Of a stretch of DNA of 41,840 nt, positions 1 to 7,875 are shown piece by piece. Source of the DNA: a virus. Every line of letters begins with the position of its first letter. Positions within the stretch are counted from its first letter, which is position 1. Where the stretch lies: positions 1 through 41,840 of IMG/VR virus record IMGVR_UViG_3300042465_001723; one strand, given 5' to 3'. Below the pieces are notes generated by a model, which was not told the origin of the DNA, made no database searches, and saw nothing but the letters and a program-made list of their open reading frames with translations. Position numbers and translations under genes: made by a program.

Positions 1-1491
1 GATCAGCTAGAAGAAACAGGAGCGTCTAAGCATTTACGTTCCACTGCTTTTGAGATGGCCTTGTTTGGTACAGGTGTGATGAAAGGGCCTTTTGCTGTTA
101 ATAAAGAATATGCAAATTGGGCTGAGAATGGTGAGTATAAGCCGTTGATTAAAACTGTGCCAGAAGCTTCACACGTTTCTATCTGGAACTTCTATTGGGA
201 CCCTGACGCAACTAACACTGATGAGTGTCAGTATGTGATTGAGCGCCACAAGATGAGCCGCACTCAGCTTCGTGCTTTGAAGAAGCGTCCCTATTTCAGA
301 TCTAATGTCATTGATCAAATCATTGCTGAGGGTGAAACCTATTCCAAGAAATATTGGGAGGACGACCTCAGAGACTACACACCCAACTTTGGTGTGGAGC
401 GTTTTGAAGTGTTGGAATATTGGGGCAACGTAGACATTGAGTTGCTTGAAGAAAACGACATTGTTATTCCTGAGGACATGATGGAAGCTGGAGAACTCCA
501 AGCTAACATTTGGTTCTGTAATGGAAAGATTTTGAGACTTGTTCTCAATCCGTTTAAGCCAGCAAAGATTCCGTATTATGCTGTGCCATATGAACTAAAC
601 CCCTACTCTCTAGCTGGTGTAGGTATTGCCGAAAACATGGACGATACCCAAACCTTAATGAATGGTTTTATGCGTATGTCAGTGGATAATGCGGTTCTTT
701 CTGGCAACCTTGTATTTGAAGTTGATGAAACCAATCTTGTTCCGGGTCAAGACCTTTCTGTCTATCCCGGCAAAGTGTTTAGAAGACAGGGTGGAGCACC
801 GGGCCAAGCTTTGTTTGGTACAAAGTTTCCCAATGTTTCACAAGAAAATCTACAACTGTTTGACAAAGCTAGACAGCTAGCAGATGAATCTACAGGACTT
901 CCTTCATTCTCCTACGGACAAACAGGTGTGTCTGGTGTAGGCCGTACAGCAAGCGGTATTAGCATGCTGATGAATGCAGCTAGTGGCAGCGTTAAAACTG
1001 TCATTAAAAATCTGGATGACTATTTGCTTGGCCCTATCGGTAAAGCCTTTTTCAACTTCAACATGCAATTTGATTTTGATCCAGAAATCAAAGGCGACTT
1101 GGAAGTTAATGCCAGAGGCACTGAAAGCTTGATGGCTAACGAAGTGAGAAGCCAGCGTCTAATGCAGTTTTTACAAATTGCAAGCCAACCTTCGCTTATG
1201 CCCTTTGCTAAGTTTCCATACATCATTAGAGAAATTGCAAAGAGCATGGACTTAGACCCTGACAAGGTGACTAATAACATGGATGAAGCTATGCGTCAAG
1301 CCATCTTGATGCAACAGAATTCTCCAGCGGCTCCTCCTGCTGCTGCTGGTCAGCCTCCACAAGGTGTGGCAGGGCCACCCGGAGTTGCTGATATGACTGG
1401 TGGTGGTGGTGGTAATATTGGAGTGGGAACACCTCCTACACCACAAGAACAAGGATTTAGCGGAAATGTTGAACAAGCCCCACCTATCTAA
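1..1491 (+). CDS. Portal protein (5' end outside window)
   Basis: The reading frame is open from the first base, so the N-terminus lies upstream; the ATG at 55 is probably internal. About 497 residues are visible. The portal is the dodecameric ring at the DNA entry vertex, which docks the terminase and later the tail. The assignment rests on the overall sequence: an acidic/aromatic body, a central stretch around PGKVFRRQGG and a conserved STGLPSFSYGQ region, followed by a long helical segment and a Pro/Gly-rich C-terminus, as in portals of podoviruses with large unfused head genes. It is first in a head cassette (portal, small proteins, scaffold, capsid), which supports the call. The terminase is expected just upstream. 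Arg codons here are often AGA. Confidence 0.85.
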   Translation, partial: DQLEETGASKHLRSTAFEMALFGTGVMKGPFAVNKEYANWAENGEYKPLIKTVPEASHVSIWNFYWDPDATNTDECQYVIERHKMSRTQLRALKKRPYFRSNVIDQIIAEGETYSKKYWEDDLRDYTPNFGVERFEVLEYWGNVDIELLEENDIVIPEDMMEAGELQANIWFCNGKILRLVLNPFKPAKIPYYAVPYELNPYSLAGVGIAENMDDTQTLMNGFMRMSVDNAVLSGNLVFEVDETNLVPGQDLSVYPGKVFRRQGGAPGQALFGTKFPNVSQENLQLFDKARQLADESTGLPSFSYGQTGVSGVGRTASGISMLMNAASGSVKTVIKNLDDYLLGPIGKAFFNFNMQFDFDPEIKGDLEVNARGTESLMANEVRSQRLMQFLQIASQPSLMPFAKFPYIIREIAKSMDLDPDKVTNNMDEAMRQAILMQQNSPAAPPAAAGQPPQGVAGPPGVADMTGGGGGNIGVGTPPTPQEQGFSGNVEQAPPI

Positions 1492-1681
1492 AATAAAAGC
1501 GTTTGTTAATAACAATAATCAATGGGACGCTTTTTTAGAAACTCTTGAATATGAAATAAGTTGTTGCCATAAAAAGCTAGAACAATCAAAAGATATTCAA
1601 GATATTTATCAAACGCAGGGAGCCATTTCTGCTTTACGCAGATTGAAATATTTAAAGGATGAAGTAAATGTACAACAATAA
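1466..1681 (+). CDS. Small helical protein of unknown function
   Basis: The product is 71 residues. It starts at an ATG overlapping the portal 3' end by 26 bases, with an AAGGA-like ribosome site 15-11 bases upstream. An upstream start would run far into the portal gene and is less likely. The protein is Lys/Glu/Gln-rich and predicted helical, with a pair of cysteines near the middle (SCCHKK). It has no recognised domain. Its position between portal and scaffold, where small structural or packaging-accessory proteins often lie, suggests a head-assembly role, but this is inference. It overlaps the next gene by 14 bases. Confidence 0.6.
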   Translation: MLNKPHLSKIKAFVNNNNQWDAFLETLEYEISCCHKKLEQSKDIQDIYQTQGAISALRRLKYLKDEVNVQQ

Positions 1682-2216
1682 ATTTTTAGCTGAAGGTGGT
1701 ATGCCTGATGAGAGCGGCACAATAGATCCTGTGAGTGGTAATAAAGTTCCTCCGGGCGCTATGCAAGAAGAAGTGAGAGATGATATTAGTGCAAAGCTCA
1801 GCGAAGGAGAGTTTGTTTTCTCTGCTGATGTTGTACGTTATATTGGCCTAGAACGTCTAATGAATATTAGAGACTTGGCTAAGCGTGGCTTGCAGAAGAT
1901 GAGTGAGCAAGGACAGATGGGTAATGCCGATGAAGTGGCTAATCCAGAAGCTCCACATGGGGACGAGTTTGCTAAGAACGTAGATAAGATTATGTCTGAA
2001 CTTCCTGAGGAAGAAGAAGCTTCTGAAACTGAAATGGCTTTGGGCGGTATGGCTACAGATCAGACACAGTTTCAAGCCCCTCCTCCCGCTGGCTCTATTA
2101 CTGACCAACAAGTGATGAATAACATTGCTCCGTACATTGTTGCTGAACAAACTGCTGCAACACAGCCCCCAGAACAAGGTGCTAAAACAGGCTTAATGGC
2201 AAAGAAAAAAGTGTGA
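1668..2216 (+). CDS. Conserved head-cluster protein, function unknown
   Basis: A 182-residue acidic protein. The N-terminal half contains a compact conserved-looking region (about residues 9-75, with KLSEGEFVFSADVVRYIGLE), followed by a disordered Glu-rich middle and a Pro/Ala/Gln-rich tail ending in a basic MAKKKV. The first part resembles proteins often found between portal and scaffold in marine and freshwater podoviruses; I know no biochemical function for them. The short C-terminal sequence GLMAKKKV is echoed at the end of the 19499-20005 product (GLMARKQKEMV), which hints at a shared virion-targeting or processing tail. It is probably a structural or morphogenesis protein. Confidence 0.6.
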   Translation: MYNNKFLAEGGMPDESGTIDPVSGNKVPPGAMQEEVRDDISAKLSEGEFVFSADVVRYIGLERLMNIRDLAKRGLQKMSEQGQMGNADEVANPEAPHGDEFAKNVDKIMSELPEEEEASETEMALGGMATDQTQFQAPPPAGSITDQQVMNNIAPYIVAEQTAATQPPEQGAKTGLMAKKKV

Positions 2217-2222
2217 TATACT
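2214..2222 (+). promoter_or_regulatory. Candidate extended -10 promoter for scaffold gene
   Basis: TGATATACT fits the extended -10 pattern TGnTATAnT at the end of the preceding gene. The expected start of transcription is near 2229, about 105 bases before the scaffold start. No good -35 box is visible. The same motif type occurs upstream of the capsid and adaptor genes, which raises confidence. Confidence 0.4.
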
Positions 2223-2334
2223 GAACATATCGGAACCAGAGGTGGGCTGGTCGATACTTATAAAACCCACCATTATTGGCTACCTATCTCCCCGCACAGG
2301 CGGCAACAGCTAGCCCCAACTTATAGAGGTATTT
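2217..2334 (+). other. Intergenic leader with hairpin before scaffold
   Basis: A 118-base gap in an otherwise tightly packed gene block. GGTGGG at 2241-2246 pairs with CCCACC at 2266-2271 (6 bp, 19-base loop). No T-run follows, so it is not a clear terminator. AGAGG at 2324-2328 is the ribosome site for the scaffold gene. Confidence 0.4.
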
Positions 2335-3195
2335 ATGACAGACGTTGTTTTGGAACAGAAACAAGAAGTAAAAGCTTATTCTCCTTTTGGTAAACGTAAC
2401 GCCAACAATGAGAAGATTGAGCAAGAAGAAGCAGAGCTTAAAGAACTACAAGAAGAGAATAGATCAGAGAAGAAACAAGAAGACGATGACTCTAAGTTGT
2501 CGGCAGAGGAAAAGACGTTTAAGAAGCGTTATGGTGATCTGCGTAGACATTCCCAACAGCAGCAGACACAGCTTCAAACTCAGATTGATGAGTTGAAAAC
2601 TCAGCTTCAAAAGAGCACAAGCAACCAGATTAAACTGCCAAAGTCAGAAGAAGAACTCGCTGCTTGGGCTGAGCAATACCCAGACGTAGCAAAGATTGTT
2701 GAATCCATTGCTATGAAGAAAGCAAAAGAACAGTCTGAGTCTATTGAGCAACGCTTGCGTTCTTTGGATGAACGAGAGATGGAGACTGCTAGAGACAAGG
2801 CTGAATCAGAATTGTTGCGTCTACATCCAGACTTTGACAAGATTCGGGACACAGATGACTTCCATGATTGGGTAGAAGACCAACCAAAATGGGTACAACA
2901 AGCTTTGTATGAAAACGACACCGATGCTAAAGCTGCTGCTAGAGCAATTGATTTGTACAAAGTAGACAAGAATATTACTAAAAGTAGAACTAAAGAATCT
3001 AGTAAGGATGCTGCACAAAGCGTTGGAACTAGAGGAAGTAGATCATCTCCGTCTAATGTAGACACAGATGGACTTGTCTATGAATCTTCTGTGAATCAAA
3101 TGAATTCACATGAATACGAAGCCAACCAAGAAGCTATTTCTAAAGCTATTAAGTCTGGCAAGTTCGTATACGACATCAGCGGCAACGCTCGATAA
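2335..3195 (+). CDS. Capsid scaffolding protein
   Basis: A 286-residue, highly charged protein, rich in Glu, Lys and Gln. Residues about 20-105 and 115-165 are predicted to form long coiled coils (runs such as EEAELKELQEENRSEKKQ). It lies directly before the major capsid gene, the usual place for the scaffold, which lines the procapsid interior and is released or degraded during maturation. The middle part (LLRLHPDFDKIRD, then FHDWVEDQPKWVQQAL) matches a pattern I associate with scaffolds of T7-like and related podoviruses. The C-terminal 60 residues contain a Ser/Lys-rich linker and a short basic end, consistent with a capsid-binding tail. The assignment rests on position plus composition. 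Confidence 0.8.
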   Translation: MTDVVLEQKQEVKAYSPFGKRNANNEKIEQEEAELKELQEENRSEKKQEDDDSKLSAEEKTFKKRYGDLRRHSQQQQTQLQTQIDELKTQLQKSTSNQIKLPKSEEELAAWAEQYPDVAKIVESIAMKKAKEQSESIEQRLRSLDEREMETARDKAESELLRLHPDFDKIRDTDDFHDWVEDQPKWVQQALYENDTDAKAAARAIDLYKVDKNITKSRTKESSKDAAQSVGTRGSRSSPSNVDTDGLVYESSVNQMNSHEYEANQEAISKAIKSGKFVYDISGNAR

Positions 3196-3207
3196 CTTGA
3201 TTTATAC

Positions 3208-3241
3208 GTCAACAATCACTATTTTATAGAAGATTGTTGAC
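3208..3241. repeat. Inverted repeat overlapping a -35 box
   Basis: GTCAACAATC (3208-3217) and GATTGTTGAC (3232-3241) are perfect reverse complements separated by 14 bases. The right arm overlaps TTGACA at 3237-3242. In RNA it could also form a hairpin, but the following bases are AAATAC, not a T-run, so an operator or processing site is as plausible as a terminator. Confidence 0.6.
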
Positions 3242-3264
3242 AAATACTTCAAGTGTGCTATAAC
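3237..3264 (+). promoter_or_regulatory. Strong sigma70-type promoter for major capsid gene
   Basis: TTGACA at 3237-3242, a 16-base spacer, and TATAAC at 3259-3264, with TG at 3256-3257 giving an extended -10. Transcription would start near 3271. The full -35 match plus extended -10 is the best promoter in the window, and it drives the most abundant virion protein. Confidence 0.75.
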
Positions 3265-3273
3265 TTTAAACAC

Positions 3274-3289
3274 GGCTACTTCGGTAGCC
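3274..3289 (+). promoter_or_regulatory. UUCG-capped hairpin at 5' end of capsid mRNA
   Basis: GGCTAC (3274-3279), loop TTCG, GTAGCC (3284-3289): a perfect 6-bp stem with a super-stable tetraloop. No T-run follows. It would sit within about 3 bases of the predicted transcript 5' end, where such hairpins are known to block 5'-dependent mRNA decay. Confidence 0.6.
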
Positions 3290-3502
3290 AGTTTCCTTAA
3301 GCCGTTATTTGCTATAACCACCTTAAGCAAACAAGCAATCTGTAACGCAAAGCAAGTAAACTGTCAGAATTACCTGTAAGTTTATTAGCCTGTTTTAGTA
3401 GCGAGGGCACTTGTTACTATTACACACCTAATAATGTCAGCCTCTGTAGTTGTGTGAGCGTATTTAATTATATGCCCTATCAATATCTTAGGAGGATACA
3501 TC

Positions 3503-4573
3503 ATGGCATTTCCAAAAGCTGCTGGCTATAACAACTTACCCAACGGTAATTTTAGTCCAGTTATTTATTCCAAGCAGGTTCAACTTGCTTTCCGTAAGTC
3601 TTCTACTGTAGAAGCTATTACTAATAGCGACTATTTTGGCGAAATCGCCAACATGGGCGACTCTGTTAAAATCATCAAAGAGCCTGAAGTTTCTGTTCAG
3701 TCTTATGCTCGTGGCACACAAATCACTGCACAAGACCTGAATGACGAAGACTTCACCTTGGTTGTTGATCAGGCTAACTATTACGCCTTCAAGATTGATG
3801 ACATCGAAGCTGCTCATTCCCATGTGAATTTCATGCAAATGGCTTCTGATCGTGCAGCTTATCGCTTGCGTGACCAGTATGACCAAGATGTGTTGGGTTA
3901 CTTGTCTGGCTATCAACAGTCTGCCAAGCACACCCAAGCTGGCACTGCTCGTACCACTTTCCCCGGTACTAAAGCTTTGACAGAAGCTGGTTCTAACGAA
4001 CTGTTGGCTAGCATGCAATTGAAAAAGGGTGACTTTGGTAACATTACCACTTCGTCTGCTGGCGACCACTCTATTCCTATTGCCGCTCGTTTGCCCGGCG
4101 CTACTGCCCTGCCTACCGCTACAGCTTCTCCTTTGATGGTGATTGCTCGTATGGGTCGTTTGTTGGATCAACAGTTTGTTGACTCCAATGGTCGTTGGTT
4201 GGTGGTTGATCCCGTCTTCATCGAAATGTTGAAAGACGAAGACAGCCGCTTGTTGAACAGCGACTTCGGTGGTTCTGGCTTGCAGAATGGCTTGGTCATT
4301 AACAACCTGCACGGCTTCAAGATCTACGTGTCTAACAACCTGCCTAAGATTGGTACAGGTGCTGGTACTACTGGTACTGCTAACCAAAACACCAACTTCG
4401 GTGTGATCGTTGCTGGTCATGATTCTGCTGTGGCAACCGCTCAGCAAATCACCAAGACAGAAACCTATCGTGATCCCGATAGCTTTGCTGACATCGTGCG
4501 TGGTATGCACCTTTATGGTCGCAAGATTTTGCGTCCCGAAGGTATTGTCACTGCTAAATATAACGCTGCTTAA
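3503..4573 (+). CDS. Major capsid protein
   Basis: A 356-residue protein expected to have the HK97 fold and form the icosahedral shell. Evidence is its place after the scaffold, its length (T7-like capsid proteins are about 345-375 residues), a strong ribosome site AGGAGG with ideal spacing, its own strong promoter, and typical features: an N-terminal arm, an acidic NDEDFTLVVDQ-type beta segment near residues 83-95, and a C-terminal P-domain-like part with YRDPDSFADIVRGMHLYG. All 15 Arg codons are CGT or CGC and none is AGA or AGG, unlike its neighbours. This is a sign of selection for very high expression with host tRNAs. A three-base SD variant GGAG follows for the next gene. Confidence 0.9.
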   Translation: MAFPKAAGYNNLPNGNFSPVIYSKQVQLAFRKSSTVEAITNSDYFGEIANMGDSVKIIKEPEVSVQSYARGTQITAQDLNDEDFTLVVDQANYYAFKIDDIEAAHSHVNFMQMASDRAAYRLRDQYDQDVLGYLSGYQQSAKHTQAGTARTTFPGTKALTEAGSNELLASMQLKKGDFGNITTSSAGDHSIPIAARLPGATALPTATASPLMVIARMGRLLDQQFVDSNGRWLVVDPVFIEMLKDEDSRLLNSDFGGSGLQNGLVINNLHGFKIYVSNNLPKIGTGAGTTGTANQNTNFGVIVAGHDSAVATAQQITKTETYRDPDSFADIVRGMHLYGRKILRPEGIVTAKYNAA

Positions 4574-4584
4574 GGAGAACATAA

Positions 4585-5079
4585 ATGGCTACAGTTGACG
4601 TTTCTAGTGGTATTAATGCTGCTACCCACCCAAGTCGTGCTATTCGCAGCATGCCTTATGTAGTTGAGACAACTCTCAACTTTGCTACTGCCACCACAAC
4701 CAAAGGCTCTGCTCTTGCAGCAGCCGATGTGTTGGAAGTGTTGGACATTCCTGCTGAGACTTTGATTCTCAACGCTGGCTACGAAGTCACTGCCACCATC
4801 ACTGGTGATGTGACCTTGGACGTTGGTATTACAGGTGTGGATGCCGATGTCTTCGTTGATGGCGCTACTCTTGCTGCTGCCACTGCTGTTGGTACTTATG
4901 CTCAAAACGCTGCGGCTTTCCAGCCCATCGTGATTGGCTCTAGTGCTGACACCTTGGACGTTCTCATTGCGACTTCTACCACAGCAGTGTCTGCTGGTAC
5001 TATTCGTGTGTGGGCAGTCTTGGTTGACCTGAATGGTCGTGCTGGCCCTGCCTCAGTTGACCGTGAACAGTTGGCTTAA
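4585..5079 (+). CDS. Putative capsid decoration/stabilising protein
   Basis: A 164-residue protein rich in Ala, Thr, Val and Gly with alternating hydrophobic residues, suggesting an all-beta fold. It is eleven bases downstream of the capsid gene, with GGAG before the ATG, so both are probably made from the same transcript at a high level; codon choice is similar to that of the capsid gene (CGT for Arg). No transmembrane segment or signal peptide is visible. Its position, between major capsid and the adaptor and just before a terminator, matches head decoration or head-fibre proteins in several podoviruses. Function is inferred from context only; I recognise no specific domain. Confidence 0.55.
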   Translation: MATVDVSSGINAATHPSRAIRSMPYVVETTLNFATATTTKGSALAAADVLEVLDIPAETLILNAGYEVTATITGDVTLDVGITGVDADVFVDGATLAAATAVGTYAQNAAAFQPIVIGSSADTLDVLIATSTTAVSAGTIRVWAVLVDLNGRAGPASVDREQLA

Positions 5080-5095
5080 AAACTAACTAAACCAA

Positions 5096-5128
5096 GGGGC
5101 AGCTTCCAAAAGAGGTTGCCCCTTTTTT
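5096..5128 (+). terminator. Rho-independent terminator after capsid operon
   Basis: GGGGCA (5096-5101) pairs with TGCCCC (5117-5122). The stem extends inward to about 11 bp with two GU pairs around a CAAAA loop and is followed by six T residues (5123-5128). It closes the capsid transcription unit. Confidence 0.85.
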
Positions 5129-5140
5129 GTTTATATATTA

Positions 5141-5149
5141 TGTTATAAT
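5141..5149 (+). promoter_or_regulatory. Extended -10 promoter for the tail genes
   Basis: TGTTATAAT is a perfect extended -10 (TGnTATAAT), just downstream of the terminator and 25 bases before the adaptor start. No -35 match is present at the correct spacing. The predicted transcript start is near 5156. The terminator-promoter order suggests independent control of capsid and tail genes. Confidence 0.6.
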
Positions 5150-5173
5150 AAGAGCACGGTTTGAAAGATAATA

Positions 5174-5896
5174 ATGGCATATAATTTTCTTGATTTAGTT
5201 AACGAAGTGAATAGAAGATTGAATGAGGTTGAACTCACATCTTCTAATTTTGCTTCAGCTACAGGATTTTATGCACACAATAAAGATGCTGTGAATGCAG
5301 CCATCAGAGATGTTAACCACATTCATTATGAATGGCCCTTCAATCACGAAGTGAAGGAACAAGTTTTAACGGCTGGAACAATCAGATATTCTTTTCCAGC
5401 AGACGCAAATACAATTGATTTTGATTCATTTAGAATTAAAGAAAATACAGGGCTAGGAAATAAAACTCAAAAGCTCACTTTAATTTCATACGAAGAATAT
5501 TTAAATAGTTTTATAGATCAAGAGTATGCCGTAGACTCTAGCAAGAGAAAACTGCCAGAGTTTGTGTTCCATGCACCAAGCTTGGAATATGGGATAGTTA
5601 ACGCACCTGATCAGGCATACACATTGGTGTATGAATATTATCAAGTGCCTGTTGATCTTTCTGTTTATTCAGATGCTCCTACTATACCTGAACGATTCCG
5701 ACATGTAATTATTGATGGAGCTATGCTCTATGCTTACTTGTTCAGAAGCAATGAGCAAGCTGCTAACTTAGCTAAAAGTAAGTTTGATGATGGTGTAAAA
5801 CGCATGCGTACCATGTTAGTCAATCGTTATGTCAATATGCGCTCTGGTATGATTGTCCCGTCTAAAGCAACTGCCTTTGGCGACAGGGTGAATTAA
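5174..5896 (+). CDS. Head-to-tail adaptor (T7 gp11 / tubular A-like)
   Basis: A 240-residue protein. The N-terminus (MAYNFLDLVNEVNRRLNEVE) is a typical adaptor helix, followed by a region of NAAIRDVNHIHYEWPFNHE type and a beta-rich middle; the C-terminal half has the ERFRHVIIDGAMLYAYLFRSN helix commonly seen in this family. Such proteins form a 12-fold ring below the portal that receives the nozzle. Length fits (T7 gp11 is about 196, related podovirus adaptors 220-250). It is followed directly by the nozzle gene, with TAATG overlap at 5894-5898. The family call is from overall pattern; confident as a tail adaptor. Confidence 0.8.
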   Translation: MAYNFLDLVNEVNRRLNEVELTSSNFASATGFYAHNKDAVNAAIRDVNHIHYEWPFNHEVKEQVLTAGTIRYSFPADANTIDFDSFRIKENTGLGNKTQKLTLISYEEYLNSFIDQEYAVDSSKRKLPEFVFHAPSLEYGIVNAPDQAYTLVYEYYQVPVDLSVYSDAPTIPERFRHVIIDGAMLYAYLFRSNEQAANLAKSKFDDGVKRMRTMLVNRYVNMRSGMIVPSKATAFGDRVN

Positions 5897-7866
5897 TGGC
5901 TGACGCTTGGCAAACATATGCTTTTGAATTTAAGGGTGGACTTGTTTCTAACTTGTCTCCTCTACAGCAAGGTATTAATGCTCCGGGCAGTGCTCGTCTA
6001 TTGAAAAACTTTGAGCCTTCTGTTGATGGTGGCTATAGAAGAATAGAAGGCTTTGCTAAATATGACAGTGCGTCAGTGCCTCCTTATGGGTTTCCAAAAG
6101 TACATGGCAGTGGTCAAACTGGAACAACATTAATTATTGCTAATATTTTTGTAACTCCTGAAGTGAATGATACATTTACTATTGCAGGAGTTACTGGCAC
6201 GTATAGTATCAATAGCATTTCTTATGACAATGTCACTAAGAGAGCTACGCTTAGTTTAAACACTTCCCTAGCGAGTAGTCCTGCTGACTTAGCAAACATT
6301 ACCTTTGCAGCCCATAGCGGATTGATTAAAGGAATTGCTGCTTGGGAAAGCAATGTAATTTCGCTAAGAAATAATTCTTTATACAAGTCAACTGGTAGTG
6401 GATGGACAAAAATAAATGTCCCTTCTTTTGGTACAGTGTTGGTTAATGGTGCTGGTCAAACTGGCACTAGCCTCATTGTAGACGGTTTAACTGCCACTCC
6501 AAGGGCAGGAGACACATTCACTATTAGCGGCGTTGAGAAAGTGTACACAGTCACTTCTACAGCAACTGTTACAGCAGGTGGAGCCACCCTTTCTATCAAT
6601 CCTGCTTTGGCTAGTAGCCCCGCAGATAATGCTGGCTTGTCTTGGTTAACTTCTAATTATAGTGACAGTGAAAAACTGCGTGTTTCTAAATACAGAATAA
6701 GCACCACCAGCAAGATAGTTGGGGTTGACTCAGTAAACTATCCTTTTATTTATGACGGTAGCACATATAAAGTATTAGACACCTCAGCAGATTTGTTGGG
6801 TGCTTCTTTTGTAGCCTTTCATAAAAATCATTTGATGTTTGCAAAGGGCGATAAGATTATCTTTTCATCCCCTTACACTGACACAGATTTTAATGTAGCC
6901 AATGGTGCTGGTATCATTTCTATTGGTGGTGTGATAACAGGCATCATTGTGTTCCGTGAAGCACTAATTGTTTTCACTGAAAAAAGCATTAGTCAAATAA
7001 CTGGCAACACATCAGCAGATTTTAATCTTCAACCAATCACAAGGAATGTAGGCTGTGTGGCTACAGACACCATACAAGAGGTTGGTGGAGACATTATGTT
7101 CTTAGGCCCTGAAGGTTTAAGACTGCTCAGTGCAACAGATAGAACGGGTGATTTTAATTTAGGAGTTGTTTCTAAAGTTATTCAACAAGAAGCAACTGAA
7201 TTAATTTTTTCTAGTTCTTCTTTCTCTAGTGTAGTGATTAAACAAAAATCTCAGTATAGAATATTTGGATATAATAGTGCCGTCACTCCTTCTAGTGCTA
7301 AGGGTATTCTAGGAACACAGATGGCTGCTGACAATACGGCTAGTATTGCTTGGGCTGAAACCTCAGGCATTAAAGCGTATGTAGCAGACAGCGACTATAG
7401 AAACCAAACAGAAACCGTAGTGTTTGCTCACGCAGATGGTTATGTTTATCAGATGGAAAGTGGTAGTAGTTTTGATGGGGCTAATATTGTAGCTAGCTTT
7501 GCTACTCCTTATGTGCCTATCAATGATCCACGAGTTAGAAAGACTTTTTATAAATTGTTCTTGTACACAGACCCTTTGGGCAGTGTCACAACATCCGTGA
7601 ATTTAAAGCTGGATTTTGATGATAGAGGAAGTATTCAACCCGAAACAATCATCCTTTCTAATAATACAGGAAGTGTTGGGTTTTACGGTACAAGCACAGC
7701 AAAATATGGTACAACTGTGTATGGAGACAGGCTTAAAAGATTGTTTCAAACTCAAGTGGTAGGGTCTGCTTTTTCCGTATCTCTTCAATTTGTTTCAAAT
7801 AGTACAGACCCTGCCTTTTCGTTGGACGCTGCTACATTAGAATACTCCACGCATGATAGAAGATAA
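5896..7866 (+). CDS. Tail nozzle protein (tubular B-like)
   Basis: A 656-residue, beta-rich protein predicted to form the hexameric tail tube tip. The N-terminus (FKGGLVSNLSPLQQG, then ARLLKNFEPSVDGGYRRIEG) is typical of nozzle or 'stabilisation' proteins in podoviruses: a beta-propeller-like family in which strands return to a central ring. A segment of about 70 residues is present twice (residues about 66-137 and 178-250), each with GQTGT, DTFTI and LASSPAD motifs; this looks like a duplicated inserted domain that would sit on the outside of the nozzle. The rest (residues 260-656) follows the family pattern. The start overlaps the adaptor stop. Confidence 0.75.
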   Translation: MADAWQTYAFEFKGGLVSNLSPLQQGINAPGSARLLKNFEPSVDGGYRRIEGFAKYDSASVPPYGFPKVHGSGQTGTTLIIANIFVTPEVNDTFTIAGVTGTYSINSISYDNVTKRATLSLNTSLASSPADLANITFAAHSGLIKGIAAWESNVISLRNNSLYKSTGSGWTKINVPSFGTVLVNGAGQTGTSLIVDGLTATPRAGDTFTISGVEKVYTVTSTATVTAGGATLSINPALASSPADNAGLSWLTSNYSDSEKLRVSKYRISTTSKIVGVDSVNYPFIYDGSTYKVLDTSADLLGASFVAFHKNHLMFAKGDKIIFSSPYTDTDFNVANGAGIISIGGVITGIIVFREALIVFTEKSISQITGNTSADFNLQPITRNVGCVATDTIQEVGGDIMFLGPEGLRLLSATDRTGDFNLGVVSKVIQQEATELIFSSSSFSSVVIKQKSQYRIFGYNSAVTPSSAKGILGTQMAADNTASIAWAETSGIKAYVADSDYRNQTETVVFAHADGYVYQMESGSSFDGANIVASFATPYVPINDPRVRKTFYKLFLYTDPLGSVTTSVNLKLDFDDRGSIQPETIILSNNTGSVGFYGTSTAKYGTTVYGDRLKRLFQTQVVGSAFSVSLQFVSNSTDPAFSLDAATLEYSTHDRR

Positions 7867-7875
7867 GGAAATATT

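Larger units (their letters stand above)
3196..3502 (+). other. 307-base regulatory region before the capsid gene
   Basis: The longest gap in the virion block. It holds, in order, a perfect 10-bp inverted repeat, a near-consensus promoter, a UUCG hairpin at the predicted transcript start, a leader of about 200 bases with no clear open frame, and a strong ribosome site AGGAGG (3490-3495) seven bases before the capsid ATG. The first four items are annotated or discussed separately. Confidence 0.7.

Noticed and set aside
3274-3289. UUCG hairpin as intrinsic terminator
   Set aside because: No T-run follows and it lies after a strong promoter at the predicted transcript start; a 5' stabiliser is more likely.
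3536-4582. Long antisense open frame (348 codons) across the capsid gene
   Set aside because: It mirrors the capsid gene's codon bias, has Ser/Thr/His-rich composition with no motif, and lacks a ribosome site. The + strand gene is clearly real.
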